Part shown: one piece after another, positions 7,596-13,744 of the stretch
Numbering within the stretch: position 1 is the first letter of the stretch
Layout: each line of letters opens with the position of its first letter
Origin: DATIJC01 sp035479015
Lineage (GTDB): Bacteria > Patescibacteriota > Microgenomatia > UBA1400 > UBA12028
Assembly (NCBI GenBank): GCA_035479015.1
Contig: DATIJC010000048.1
Coordinates: 1-13,745, forward strand
Reading direction: 5' to 3'
DNA length: 13,745 nt
Translations under genes and position numbers: made by a program
Notes under the pieces: model-generated
The model's input: the letters and a program-made list of their open reading frames with translations, nothing else
What the model was told of the DNA's origin: nothing
Database searches by the model: none

Positions 7596-8111
7596 TTATA
7601 ATGTTTTCGCTAGAAAAACTGCGTCCCCATTATCGTAATAATCTTTAAATAATCCTATCTTAACAAATCCATTTTTCTTATAAAATTCTACAGTTTTATT
7701 CATGAGAGAGTTTGTATTTATGAAAAGTTTTGCAGCTCCAATTTTCTTTGCTTCTTTTTCAGATCGAAGTAAAAGCATTTTTCCGAATCCTTTTTTCCGT
7801 CGCTCAGGATGCACGGCCAAGATAAACAATTCGGCTTTATGGCCGTCAGGCCACGTAATAGGGTGCTGTTTTGCAACGAACGCAATACCTAGTAATCCAT
7901 TTTTTTCATCACGAATAGTGAGCAGTTTGCCCGTAGGCAGCATCGCAATCATATCTGCTACTGAAAACCACTCATCCAAAGTTTGATCTGACTCTTTTGT
8001 GAAATTTTGCGAATCTTCAGAGATAACACATGAGAAACAGTTTTCCAAAAAATCTTTTAGCTCATGTTCGTTTGGTTCTGTCTCCACTTGTATCTCTGGC
8101 ATATTTACCAC
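7596..8111 (-). CDS. GNAT-family N-acetyltransferase
   Basis: Protein of 171 aa with a GNAT fold, which transfers an acetyl group from acetyl-CoA to an amine; the substrate is unknown. The acetyl-CoA-binding motif A is clear at AVHPERRKKGFGKMLL (99-114), with the R-x-x-G-x-G signature at 105-110. It is followed by the motif B region ending in VEFYKKNGF (141-149) and a RimI-like tail DYYDNGDAVFLAK (157-169). The first 50 residues are acidic and less conserved in appearance. The GTG at 8111 has GAGG 8 nt upstream and is used here; an ATG at 8102 would remove three residues. It heads the minus-strand cluster that continues into RNase J, but the functional link is unknown. Confidence 0.88.
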   Translation of the reverse strand: MVNMPEIQVETEPNEHELKDFLENCFSCVISEDSQNFTKESDQTLDEWFSVADMIAMLPTGKLLTIRDEKNGLLGIAFVAKQHPITWPDGHKAELFILAVHPERRKKGFGKMLLLRSEKEAKKIGAAKLFINTNSLMNKTVEFYKKNGFVKIGLFKDYYDNGDAVFLAKTL

Positions 8112-8183
8112 TGATATTACCTCACTTGACTAAAAAGCAGAAGTGGAAGAAACTATGCCAATTATCCTAACCAAAGGAATAGT

Positions 8184-8378
8184 ATGCCAAACTGGGCAGA
8201 AATGGACAGAAATCATTTTGAGTCAATGCTAAGAAGAGTGCAGAAGCAGGAACATGATAAGTGGATGTTAGATGAGGCAACTAGCATGGGACTATTACCA
8301 GCTGGTTCTACAACTGAAGCACTGACAGACGAAATTAAAATCAAAGTTGTAACCAAGTTTCCTCCAAAAATGATTTGA
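8184..8378 (+). CDS. Small hypothetical protein (64 aa)
   Basis: Unrecognised small soluble protein. The N-terminal half is charged and probably helical (RRVQKQEHDKW, residues 17-27); the rest has GLLPAGSTTEA and a basic end. No signal peptide or transmembrane segment is seen. The main support is an AAAGGA ribosome binding site five nt before the ATG and its position in the gap facing away from the GNAT gene. It may belong with the next small plus-strand gene as accessory genes, but no function can be inferred. Confidence 0.5.
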   Translation: MPNWAEMDRNHFESMLRRVQKQEHDKWMLDEATSMGLLPAGSTTEALTDEIKIKVVTKFPPKMI

Positions 8379-8435
8379 GGATAGACAAGAACAGTGTTCC
8401 ACGGACGCAGAGATAACCTTTGCAAAATTTGTGTG

Positions 8436-8467
8436 TTGCAAACTGCATCTAATAGGTTTTTTATAAA
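8436..8467 (+). promoter_or_regulatory. Weak promoter candidate for the 61-aa gene
   Basis: TTGCAA (8436-8441) and TATAAA (8462-8467) are separated by 20 bp, longer than optimal. The -10 box ends 5 nt before the ATG at 8473, which would give a leaderless message. A second TTGCAA at 8420-8425 makes two self-palindromic sites 16 bp apart, which could also be a protein binding site. Confidence 0.3.
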
Positions 8468-8472
8468 TTCCT

Positions 8473-8658
8473 ATGACGCGTCAAGAAATGGCTGAACAAA
8501 ACATCCGGGAAAGATACCAGCAACGCTATAAAATTCCAGAGTGGGCAATACCTGAAGTTGCCAGACTTTTATGCATTACACCAGCCTCGCAGTTGCCAAA
8601 AGAATTTGGCGAGGACACAGGGAAAGTAGTCGACTTTGTGTGTAAACGACAGAATTAG
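8473..8658 (+). CDS. Small hypothetical protein (61 aa)
   Basis: Unrecognised soluble protein with a charged N-terminal helix (NIRERYQQRYKIPEWA, residues 10-25), a hydrophobic middle VARLLCITPASQLP (29-42) and a basic end. No ribosome binding site precedes the ATG; a TATAAA box lies only 5 nt upstream, so either the message is leaderless or the start is wrong. It lies between another small gene and the convergent DUF559 gene. Coding status is likely but not certain. Confidence 0.45.
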   Translation: MTRQEMAEQNIRERYQQRYKIPEWAIPEVARLLCITPASQLPKEFGEDTGKVVDFVCKRQN

Positions 8659-8666
8659 AAACGAAG

Positions 8667-8695
8667 AGCAACCTCACCCATCATGAGAGATTGCT
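8667..8695. repeat. Imperfect inverted repeat at the DUF559 3' end
   Basis: AGCAACCTC (8667-8675) and GAGATTGCT (8687-8695) pair over nine positions with one mismatch and an 11-nt loop. The site lies between the convergent ends of the 61-aa gene and the DUF559 gene, where a bidirectional terminator would be expected, but neither strand shows a strong T-run. It also contains CAACCTCACCC, similar to the end of the palindromic element on the other side of the DUF559 gene. Confidence 0.35.
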
Positions 8696-9034
8696 AGAAA
8701 TGTTCTCTAATACTTTTTCTATAGCATTATCTACATCATTATTCCAAAATCTTAACACCCTGTACCCAAGTTGGGTAAAATATTGAGTTCGATATTCATC
8801 GTATTTCTTACCCTCCTCTAAACCGTGTTGGGCTCCATCTATTTCAATAATTAACTTGCAAGCATGACAGTAGAAATCAGTCACATAAGGCCCCAGTGAT
8901 TGCTGTCTCTTAAAATGCTTTCCAAAGAAACGGTGAGCACGTAATGCCGACCATAATTTTCGTTCTTGTGAAGTTGACTCTATTCTCAGGCTTCTAGCCC
9001 TAAAAGTTAGGTTTGGTTTTCTAACAAATGTCAC
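8681..9034 (-). CDS. DUF559 protein, Vsr/PD-(D/E)XK nuclease-like
   Basis: Compact protein of 117 aa that matches the DUF559 pattern throughout: ARSLRIESTSQERKLW (13-28), the basic block GKHFKRQQSLGPY (38-50), VTDFYCHA (51-58) and LIIEIDGAQH (61-70). D53 and E64 (with D66) are the likely metal-binding acidic residues of a restriction-endonuclease-like fold. Family members resemble Vsr endonucleases, but their biological role is unknown. The start is GTG with no Shine-Dalgarno; a TAGAAT box ends 6 nt before it. The conserved part begins around residue 12, so the exact start is not critical. The gene lies next to a GC-rich palindromic element and is flanked by short CAACCTC repeats, which suggests it travels as a mobile unit. 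Confidence 0.88.
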   Translation of the reverse strand: MTFVRKPNLTFRARSLRIESTSQERKLWSALRAHRFFGKHFKRQQSLGPYVTDFYCHACKLIIEIDGAQHGLEEGKKYDEYRTQYFTQLGYRVLRFWNNDVDNAIEKVLENISSNLS

Positions 9035-9040
9035 TACATA

Positions 9041-9046
9041 ATTCTA
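9041..9046 (-). promoter_or_regulatory. Candidate -10 box of the DUF559 gene
   Basis: TAGAAT on the minus strand ends 6 nt before the GTG start and directly abuts the end of the palindromic element at 9047. No -35 hexamer is evident upstream. If used, it gives a leaderless or nearly leaderless message. Confidence 0.25.
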
Positions 9047-9179
9047 CAACCTCTCCCTTCCCCGCCTGTGGCGTGGGTTCCCTCCCCAAACATAGGGGAG
9101 GGAGAAATTCTCCACGAAGTTCGGGGAGAAACTCGAGCGTGCCTGCCGGTAGGCAGGCGAAGCACGAGAAGAGAGGTTG
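9047..9179. repeat. Nested palindromic element (MITE- or REP-like), 133 bp
   Basis: CAACCTCTC (9047-9055) and GAGAGGTTG (9171-9179) form a 9-bp outer inverted repeat. Inside are three further hairpins: TCCCTCCCC/GGGGAGGGA (9079-9087 with 9095-9103, 7-nt loop); TTCTCC/GGAGAA (9108-9113 with 9125-9130); and GCCTGCC-GGTA-GGCAGGC (9141-9158). The element is clearly more GC-rich than its surroundings and has no credible reading frame. It fills most of the 209-bp gap between the DUF559 gene and the next gene. Repeat status across the genome cannot be tested here; the classification rests on structure alone. Confidence 0.7.
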
Positions 9180-9181
9180 CC

Positions 9182-9211
9182 TTGGATGAGGTTGCTAAAA
9201 AGTGCTACACT
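9182..9211 (+). promoter_or_regulatory. Extended -10 promoter of the 114-aa gene
   Basis: TTGGAT (9182-9187), an 18-bp spacer and TACACT (9206-9211), with TG one base before the -10 box. Transcription would start near 9218, leaving a leader of about 26 nt with AAAGG seven nt before the ATG at 9244. This argues for the ATG at 9244 over the upstream in-frame GTG at 9202, which would overlap the promoter. Confidence 0.55.
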
Positions 9212-9243
9212 CAAAAAAAGATTTTATAAAAAAAGGTCACAGT

Positions 9244-9588
9244 ATGGCATTGACTACGAAGGAGAAGGCTAGGCGTGATGAAGAAAGGAAAGCTAAGTAT
9301 GATTTGGAATACAAAGTAGCGTTTGCACAAGTAACTGCAATTGCAGATCAGGCAAGATTAATGCCCGTAAATAGCTTGCTTGAATTGAACGTGAGTTTCA
9401 TAGAGGCAGACATGGATTGGATAATGCAATCTGTTTTAGCAATCTTAGGACAACCAATGTATGAAGCTAACGATCCTATGTATGTAATGACCACAGAGAG
9501 AAGCGCTATTGAAAAAATGAATAGCACTGACTGGAACACAAAGGAAGAAGTCAGAACAAAACTAACAATTAAGCGCCTACGTAGCTAG
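9244..9588 (+). CDS. Hypothetical protein of 114 aa
   Basis: Unrecognised soluble protein. The N-terminus is very basic and helical (KEKARRDEERKAKYD, residues 6-20), followed by a long amphipathic region with several Met residues and a basic C-terminus ending KRLRS. There is no signal peptide or obvious domain. The start is set by AAAGG seven nt before the ATG and by the promoter at 9182-9211. The stop TAG overlaps the stop of the convergent Lon-like gene in a shared CTAG, so the two genes overlap by 4 bp. No function is proposed. Confidence 0.65.
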   Translation: MALTTKEKARRDEERKAKYDLEYKVAFAQVTAIADQARLMPVNSLLELNVSFIEADMDWIMQSVLAILGQPMYEANDPMYVMTTERSAIEKMNSTDWNTKEEVRTKLTIKRLRS

Positions 9589-10688
9589 TATTGCGGCAAA
9601 TATCCTTTGACGTTCGTAGCATCCACTTTGACTTGGGAAATCTTTTTCTCCACAATCTCCTTGGCGATCTTGCCACACATATTACGGATGGTACGCTGTA
9701 GAGTGCGGATACCGGAATCAAATCCTAAAGGACGTACAACATTTGGCCACACAGCTTCATCTACAGACAAGTTTTCTGGAGTAAGTCCTGCATTCTCTAA
9801 TTCGCGTGGCAATAGATAGCTTTTGGCAATCTCAATTTTCTCTTGGTCGGTGTAACTGGGCATGTCAATTTGTTCCAGACGGTCATAGACAGCTGTCGCG
9901 ATGTTTCTTGTATTGTTGGCTGTAGCCAAAAACAAAACTTCGGAAAGATCAAATGGGAAATCAATATAGTGGTCCAAGAAAGAGCTATTCTGCTCAGGAT
10001 CAAGCAGTTCCACAAGCACACCCATGATATCGGCACGAGCGTCTTCTGCGACACGGTCAATTTCATCGAGCAAGATAATCGGATTTTTCACACCAGCTTG
10101 ACGCAGTCCTTTGATGACCGACCCTGGTTCAGCTTCTATATGCAGTCGTGACTGTCCGCGCAAATCGCGGGCTGATCCCATGCCCCCAAACGGAATACGG
10201 ACAATTTTGCGATCAAGCGCTTCAGCTAGTGAGTATGCAAATGTAGTCTTGCCTGTGCCTACTAGACCTACAAGTAAAAGAATTGGTGCACGAACCTTGC
10301 CATCCGGGTTTTTATCATTCTTCAATTTCAAAATAGAGACGTATTCCAAAATGCGCTCTTTGACTTGACCCAAGCCATAGTGGTGTTTATCAAGTACCTG
10401 TTTAGTGCGCTCCAGATCCAAAACATCCTGCGTTTTGTTCTCCCAGGGCAGATGCGTGATCCACTCTATGTAGTGCGCTGCTTTCTCATACTCTTCTGTG
10501 TAGCTTTTGAGTCGAGCCGAGCGCTCCAGACGATCAAGTTGGACACTGACTTTGGTCTTTAATTCCGCTGGAACTTTGGCCGCGTCGATTTGATCCCGCA
10601 GTGCTTTGATCTCTGCCAGCATCGCCTCTTGCACTGCGTCATCGGATTGATTTTTGATAGTAGTGTCAGCAACCTTAGGATCTTCCAT
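9585..10688 (-). CDS. Lon-type AAA+ ATPase without a protease domain
   Basis: Protein of 367 aa covering the last part of the Lon N-terminal helical region (about 15-85, ending THLPWENKTQ), the junction LDKHHYGLGQVKERILEY (99-116) and a full AAA+ module. Walker A is GLVGTGKT (141-148), Walker B IILLDEID (204-211), sensor 1 TANN (256-259), the arginine finger R270 in YDRLEQI, and sensor 2 R328 in SGIRTLQR. It ends with GYLPQY, where Lon normally continues into the S16 Ser-Lys protease domain; that domain is absent, and the next gene follows on the other strand. The substrate-gripping pore loop, usually YVGAMPG, reads HIEAEPG (183-189). A role as chaperone, unfoldase or adaptor-dependent ATPase is inference. 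No Shine-Dalgarno precedes the ATG. Confidence 0.88.
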   Translation of the reverse strand: MEDPKVADTTIKNQSDDAVQEAMLAEIKALRDQIDAAKVPAELKTKVSVQLDRLERSARLKSYTEEYEKAAHYIEWITHLPWENKTQDVLDLERTKQVLDKHHYGLGQVKERILEYVSILKLKNDKNPDGKVRAPILLLVGLVGTGKTTFAYSLAEALDRKIVRIPFGGMGSARDLRGQSRLHIEAEPGSVIKGLRQAGVKNPIILLDEIDRVAEDARADIMGVLVELLDPEQNSSFLDHYIDFPFDLSEVLFLATANNTRNIATAVYDRLEQIDMPSYTDQEKIEIAKSYLLPRELENAGLTPENLSVDEAVWPNVVRPLGFDSGIRTLQRTIRNMCGKIAKEIVEKKISQVKVDATNVKGYLPQY

Positions 10689-10699
10689 ACATTGTATGG
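10685..10699. promoter_or_regulatory. Palindrome covering the start of the Lon-like gene
   Basis: CCATAC-ATT-GTATGG is a perfect 6-bp inverted repeat with a 3-bp centre that includes the ATG of the Lon-like gene (10686-10688). It could be an operator or a small hairpin that hides the start codon; a chance palindrome cannot be excluded. Confidence 0.3.
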
Positions 10700-10710
10700 T
10701 AGCAGAAAAT

Positions 10711-10740
10711 TACTCTAAAAAGTCCTGGAGCTTTTTGCAC
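10711..10740 (-). repeat. Displaced second copy of the rpoD 3' end
   Basis: This 30-bp stretch is 28/30 identical to 11176-11205, the end of the rpoD coding region, including 22 identical bases in a row. In the rpoD frame it still reads KKLQDFLE and then stop, with the Leu codon changed TTG to TTA and the stop TAG to TAA. Weaker similarity continues upstream, where LKYSDRC corresponds to LKHPSKR. It lies just after the 134-aa gene and before the Lon-like gene and is not part of any open gene. Confidence 0.8.
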
Positions 10741-10753
10741 CTATCCGAGTATT

Positions 10754-11158
10754 TTAGCCACGAAGCAAACTAGCAATCTTGTCCATTAATCCATTTGGCT
10801 TTTCAGCCTCTGTTTTATTTCGACCCGGCAGCCTCTTTTTTTGCCTAGCTCTGTACTCATCTGCATTTTCTTGCAAACGCGATATACTCTCAGGTGCAAC
10901 ACCTTGTGGAAAGCGTAGTTGCAACTCTCCATTTTGATTTAATCGCATCTCAAAACTTACTTGCTCATTTTCCCACCTAAACCACATAGGACGACCCAGA
11001 ACTCTAAAAGCATCTTCTGCTTGTTGAAACAAACTGAGAATGTAGATTGAACGTGGAGGAAGATACGGATCACCCTCGGTTCCCGAACCCCCTCGCATAA
11101 ATCCATCTGCTTTTAGTAAATCTGATTCTTGATCTTTCGAAATTTCTGTTTCATCCAT
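10754..11158 (-). CDS. Hypothetical protein of 134 aa between two rpoD tail copies
   Basis: Unrecognised soluble protein. The first 20 residues are acidic; then come a Gly-rich stretch (RGGSGTEGDP), a probably folded middle with SIYILSLFQQAEDAFRVLG and two or three strand-like segments (for example VSFEMRLNQNGELQLRFPQG), and a very basic linker RARQKKRLPGRNK before a short amphipathic C-terminal helix. No known motif was found. The start is the ATG at 11158 because AAGGAG lies four nt before it; an upstream ATG at 11173 lacks a site. The rpoD stop lies 16 nt upstream, so co-transcription with rpoD is likely. The gene is bracketed by two copies of the rpoD 3' end, which suggests it was inserted there. 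Confidence 0.7.
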   Translation of the reverse strand: MDETEISKDQESDLLKADGFMRGGSGTEGDPYLPPRSIYILSLFQQAEDAFRVLGRPMWFRWENEQVSFEMRLNQNGELQLRFPQGVAPESISRLQENADEYRARQKKRLPGRNKTEAEKPNGLMDKIASLLRG

Positions 11159-11174
11159 AGAACTCCTTAACATT

Positions 11175-12278
11175 CTACTCCAAAAAGTCCTGGAGCTTTT
11201 TGCGCTTGCTGGGGTGCTTCAATTTGCGAAGAGCCTTTGCTTCGATTTGGCGGATACGCTCGCGCGTGACACCAAACTTCTGCCCTACTTCTTCCAGCGT
11301 CATCGGCCTCGCGCCATTTAAGCCAAAGCGCATAGCGAGTACTTTTGATTCGCGGTCGGAAAGAGCCGCTAATACTTCATCAATGTTTTCTTTGAGTAGT
11401 TTTTTACTGGTCGCCTCGTAGGGTGAAGCCTGTGTCTCGTCAGCGATGAAGTCACCAAGGTACGAATCTTCATCATCTCCAATCGGTGTTTCTAGCGAGG
11501 TCGTCTTCTGTGAGATCTTCATGATCTCGCGCACACGGTCAGCATCCATGCCTTCCATGGCCGACGCAATCTCTTCCGGTGCCGGCTCACGGCCCAATTC
11601 CTGCATCAATTTGCGCTGTATTCGCATCATCTTATTGATAGTCTCCACCATGTGAACAGGGATACGGATCGTACGTGCTTGATCAGCAATAGCGCGGGTG
11701 ATAGCTTGGCGGATCCACCATGTGGCATAGGTTGAGAATTTGAATCCCTTGGTCCAGTCGTATTTTTCAACTGCACGGATCAAACCCTTATTTCCTTCTT
11801 GAATCAAATCCAAGAACGTCATACCTCGGCCAATATATTTTTTGGCGATGGAGACGACGAGTCGTAAGTTACTTTCAGTGAGTTTTGCTTTGGCTCGCAA
11901 ATCCCCAACTTCTACCCGCTGGGCTAAATCGACCTCTTCTTCACGGTTCAAAAGTGGAATGCGGCCAATCTCTTTGAGGTACATGCGCACTGGATCAGAC
12001 ACGTTTTTATCATCTAGTGATGCCAATACTTCGAGCTCTTTTTCTAGATCGCTACTGACTGCTGCATCCTGCTTCATCTCTTCTTCTGAGACGTTATCGA
12101 AGACATCGATACCCATCCCAAACACCTTGTCGTAGAAGGCATCAAGGTCGGCCAAATGCTCTTCGGGCTCACTAAAGACCAGAAGGATATCATCCTGGGT
12201 TAAGTACCCCTGAGATTTTCCGCGTTTCATCAGTTCATCAATTGCAAGTTTTAGTTTCATAAAGAAAAGACCAAACAC
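11175..12278 (-). CDS. rpoD: Primary RNA polymerase sigma factor (sigma70/RpoD)
   Basis: Protein of 367 aa, the compact sigmaA size. A short region 1.1-like N-terminus is followed by region 1.2 (DPVRMYLKEIGRIPLL, 95-110), region 2 with NLRLVVSIAKKYIGRGMTFL (137-156) and the -10-binding segment KFSTYATWWIRQAITRAI (180-197), region 3, and region 4 with the -35-binding helix-turn-helix TLEEVGQKFGVTRERIRQIE (327-346). It ends KRKKLQDFLE. It follows dnaG, as in the conserved rpsU-dnaG-rpoD arrangement, and has its own promoter in the gap. The GTG at 12278, with GAAGG nine nt upstream, is chosen; an ATG at 12260 would remove six residues but has no ribosome binding site. Confidence 0.97.
   Translation of the reverse strand: MFGLFFMKLKLAIDELMKRGKSQGYLTQDDILLVFSEPEEHLADLDAFYDKVFGMGIDVFDNVSEEEMKQDAAVSSDLEKELEVLASLDDKNVSDPVRMYLKEIGRIPLLNREEEVDLAQRVEVGDLRAKAKLTESNLRLVVSIAKKYIGRGMTFLDLIQEGNKGLIRAVEKYDWTKGFKFSTYATWWIRQAITRAIADQARTIRIPVHMVETINKMMRIQRKLMQELGREPAPEEIASAMEGMDADRVREIMKISQKTTSLETPIGDDEDSYLGDFIADETQASPYEATSKKLLKENIDEVLAALSDRESKVLAMRFGLNGARPMTLEEVGQKFGVTRERIRQIEAKALRKLKHPSKRKKLQDFLE
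11176..11205 (-). repeat. Functional copy of the repeated rpoD 3' end
   Basis: Last 30 bases of the rpoD coding region before its final stop base, encoding KKLQDFLE. It pairs as a direct repeat with 10711-10740 (28/30 identical, 465 bp apart). The repeat ends at the stop codon, and the sequences beyond it are unrelated. Confidence 0.8.
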
Positions 12279-12310
12279 CAGAAGTAACCTTCACATAAGA
12301 AGTGCGCTGA

Positions 12311-12340
12311 ATTATACCATTACTCTGGCTCTCAGTGCAA
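12311..12340 (-). promoter_or_regulatory. Extended -10 promoter of rpoD
   Basis: Minus-strand TTGCAC (12335-12340), an 18-bp spacer and a perfect TATAAT (12311-12316) preceded by TGG, an extended -10. The -35 hexamer overlaps the last two codons of dnaG. Transcription from near 12304 gives a leader of about 26 nt before the GTG start. rpoD can thus be transcribed independently of dnaG. Confidence 0.75.
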
Positions 12341-13744
12341 TTCCACCTTTAGGGAGCGAAGCTCTGAGTCCTCAGCATCACTCAAATCTGCTTTATTCTC
12401 CAGCTCCTCCAAACGGGCTGCGATGGCTAGACGGCGTTCTTGTTGAGTCAATTTAGCCAACTCGGCGCAGGTACGGCTAAACTCTTTCTCTTGATTTTCA
12501 GGCGAAAACTCCTCCGAAAACTCTAAATATAGCGTGGCAAATCCTTCCTGTAGCTCATCGGGCAGCGAGTCTGAAAAACGCGAGGGATCAAAGTACTTTA
12601 CAAAAGGCTCTGCTCCCTCCAATAGTCGTTTTTCAAACCCATCCGGCAGGAGCGGATACAGGCGCTGGTAGCGCGCTTCGAATTCACTGCTTGTGCTATG
12701 AAAGAGCAGAGACACTGCAAAACGGATGAGTGTCTGAGCCCTAGTATGAGACTCTTTTTTAGCAACTTTTTCACCAGACGGCTGCACTGGTGAGCGGACT
12801 TTGCGCAGTTCCGTTTCGACTACTTGTTCGGTTACATCCAGCTTGCGCGCTAGAAATTTCATATAGTGTGCTTGTTCTACAGCGTTACTGATATGTGAGA
12901 GCAGCGGCAATACTTCCCGCGTGATCTCCCGCTTGTCCTCACCTCCAGCCCCGCCGTGGTGAGCGTACACACTCTGATCAATCACATACTCGTAGGCTGA
13001 AATACTGTTTTTGACCATCTCGCGCCAGATGGCGGGATCGTGCCGTGCTATCTCATCAGGATCTTTGCCGCCTGCAATCGGGATCACACGGATAGATAAA
13101 TCACTGTCTACAGCCAACGTGATAGCCCGCTTGGTAGCTTCTATCCCCGCGCTATCCGCATCCAAGGCGAACAGCAAGCGCTTTACCGTACGGGATAAAA
13201 ATTTTAAATGATCCGCTGTCAGCGCCGAGCCTTTGATAGCTACAGTATTTGATACATGAGCTTGAATGCTGGAAAGACAATCAAATTCTCCCTCCGTGAT
13301 CACAACCTCACCCGCTTTAGCAATTTCCCGCTTCATTTGTGAGTACCCAAAGAGCAGTTGGCTTTTATGATAGAGCAGAGTCTCCGGTGTATTGATGTAT
13401 TTCGCTTCCTTAGCATCCTTTTCCAAAATCCGTCCTGAAAATCCCACGATGTTCCCCCTGCTGTCTGTTAATGGAAACATTAATCTATCGCGGAAGCGGT
13501 CATATATTTTCCCACGGTCATTTTTAATCAGCAGCCCCGCATCAATCACGTCGCTGGACGCGTACCCTTTTTTGACAACCAAGTATTTTGAGAGACCATC
13601 CCACTGCGCGGGAGAGTATCCAAGCCCGAACAATTCAATCGTTTCATTCGTTACGCCGCGTGATGCTAAGTACTCCCGTGCTGCCTTTCCTATCTCGTGA
13701 ACTGTCAATAAATAATGATAGTACTCTTTGGAAAGTGACAGAAT
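12332..13744 (-). CDS. dnaG: DNA primase DnaG (5' end outside the window)
   Basis: Primase that makes RNA primers for replication. The 470 visible residues run from just after the N-terminal zinc-binding domain to the natural stop; the frame is open to the window edge, so the TTG at 13708 is not the real start. The RNA-polymerase core begins at IGKAAREYLASRGV. RFRDRLMFPLTDSRGNIVGF is the usual core block, and the TOPRIM part shows the catalytic EGEFD (about 13280-13294) and LDADSAG, matching EGYxD and DGDxAG of the family. The last 200 residues form the more variable helicase-interacting region. The coding region ends 53 bp before the rpoD start and its last codons carry the -35 box of the rpoD promoter. 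Confidence 0.96.
   Translation of the reverse strand: MLSLSKEYYHYLLTVHEIGKAAREYLASRGVTNETIELFGLGYSPAQWDGLSKYLVVKKGYASSDVIDAGLLIKNDRGKIYDRFRDRLMFPLTDSRGNIVGFSGRILEKDAKEAKYINTPETLLYHKSQLLFGYSQMKREIAKAGEVVITEGEFDCLSSIQAHVSNTVAIKGSALTADHLKFLSRTVKRLLFALDADSAGIEATKRAITLAVDSDLSIRVIPIAGGKDPDEIARHDPAIWREMVKNSISAYEYVIDQSVYAHHGGAGGEDKREITREVLPLLSHISNAVEQAHYMKFLARKLDVTEQVVETELRKVRSPVQPSGEKVAKKESHTRAQTLIRFAVSLLFHSTSSEFEARYQRLYPLLPDGFEKRLLEGAEPFVKYFDPSRFSDSLPDELQEGFATLYLEFSEEFSPENQEKEFSRTCAELAKLTQQERRLAIAARLEELENKADLSDAEDSELRSLKVELH

Noticed and set aside
8681..9034. Calling the DUF559 gene a true Vsr mismatch endonuclease.
   Set aside because: The motifs match DUF559; no cytosine methyltransferase gene is nearby and the Vsr-specific motifs are not visible.
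9047..9179. CRISPR array in the repeated palindromic region.
   Set aside because: The hairpins differ from one another; there are no identical repeats with regular spacers and no cas genes.
9202..9243. Upstream GTG start that would lengthen the 114-aa protein by 14 residues.
   Set aside because: It would place the promoter inside the coding region and has no ribosome binding site, whereas the ATG at 9244 has a good one.
10711..10740. The repeated rpoD tail as simply a duplicated intrinsic terminator (AAAAAG...CTTTTT).
   Set aside because: The stem would be weak and A/T-only at its base, and the match includes codon-level features (synonymous Leu and stop changes) better explained by descent from the rpoD coding end. 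A secondary terminator role is not excluded.
11159..11173. Upstream ATG at 11173 for the gene after rpoD.
   Set aside because: The strong AAGGAG site lies downstream of it and directly before the ATG at 11158.
13706..13708. TTG at 13708 as the start of dnaG.
   Set aside because: The frame stays open to the window edge with DnaG-like residues upstream, and the N-terminal zinc-binding domain must lie beyond it.
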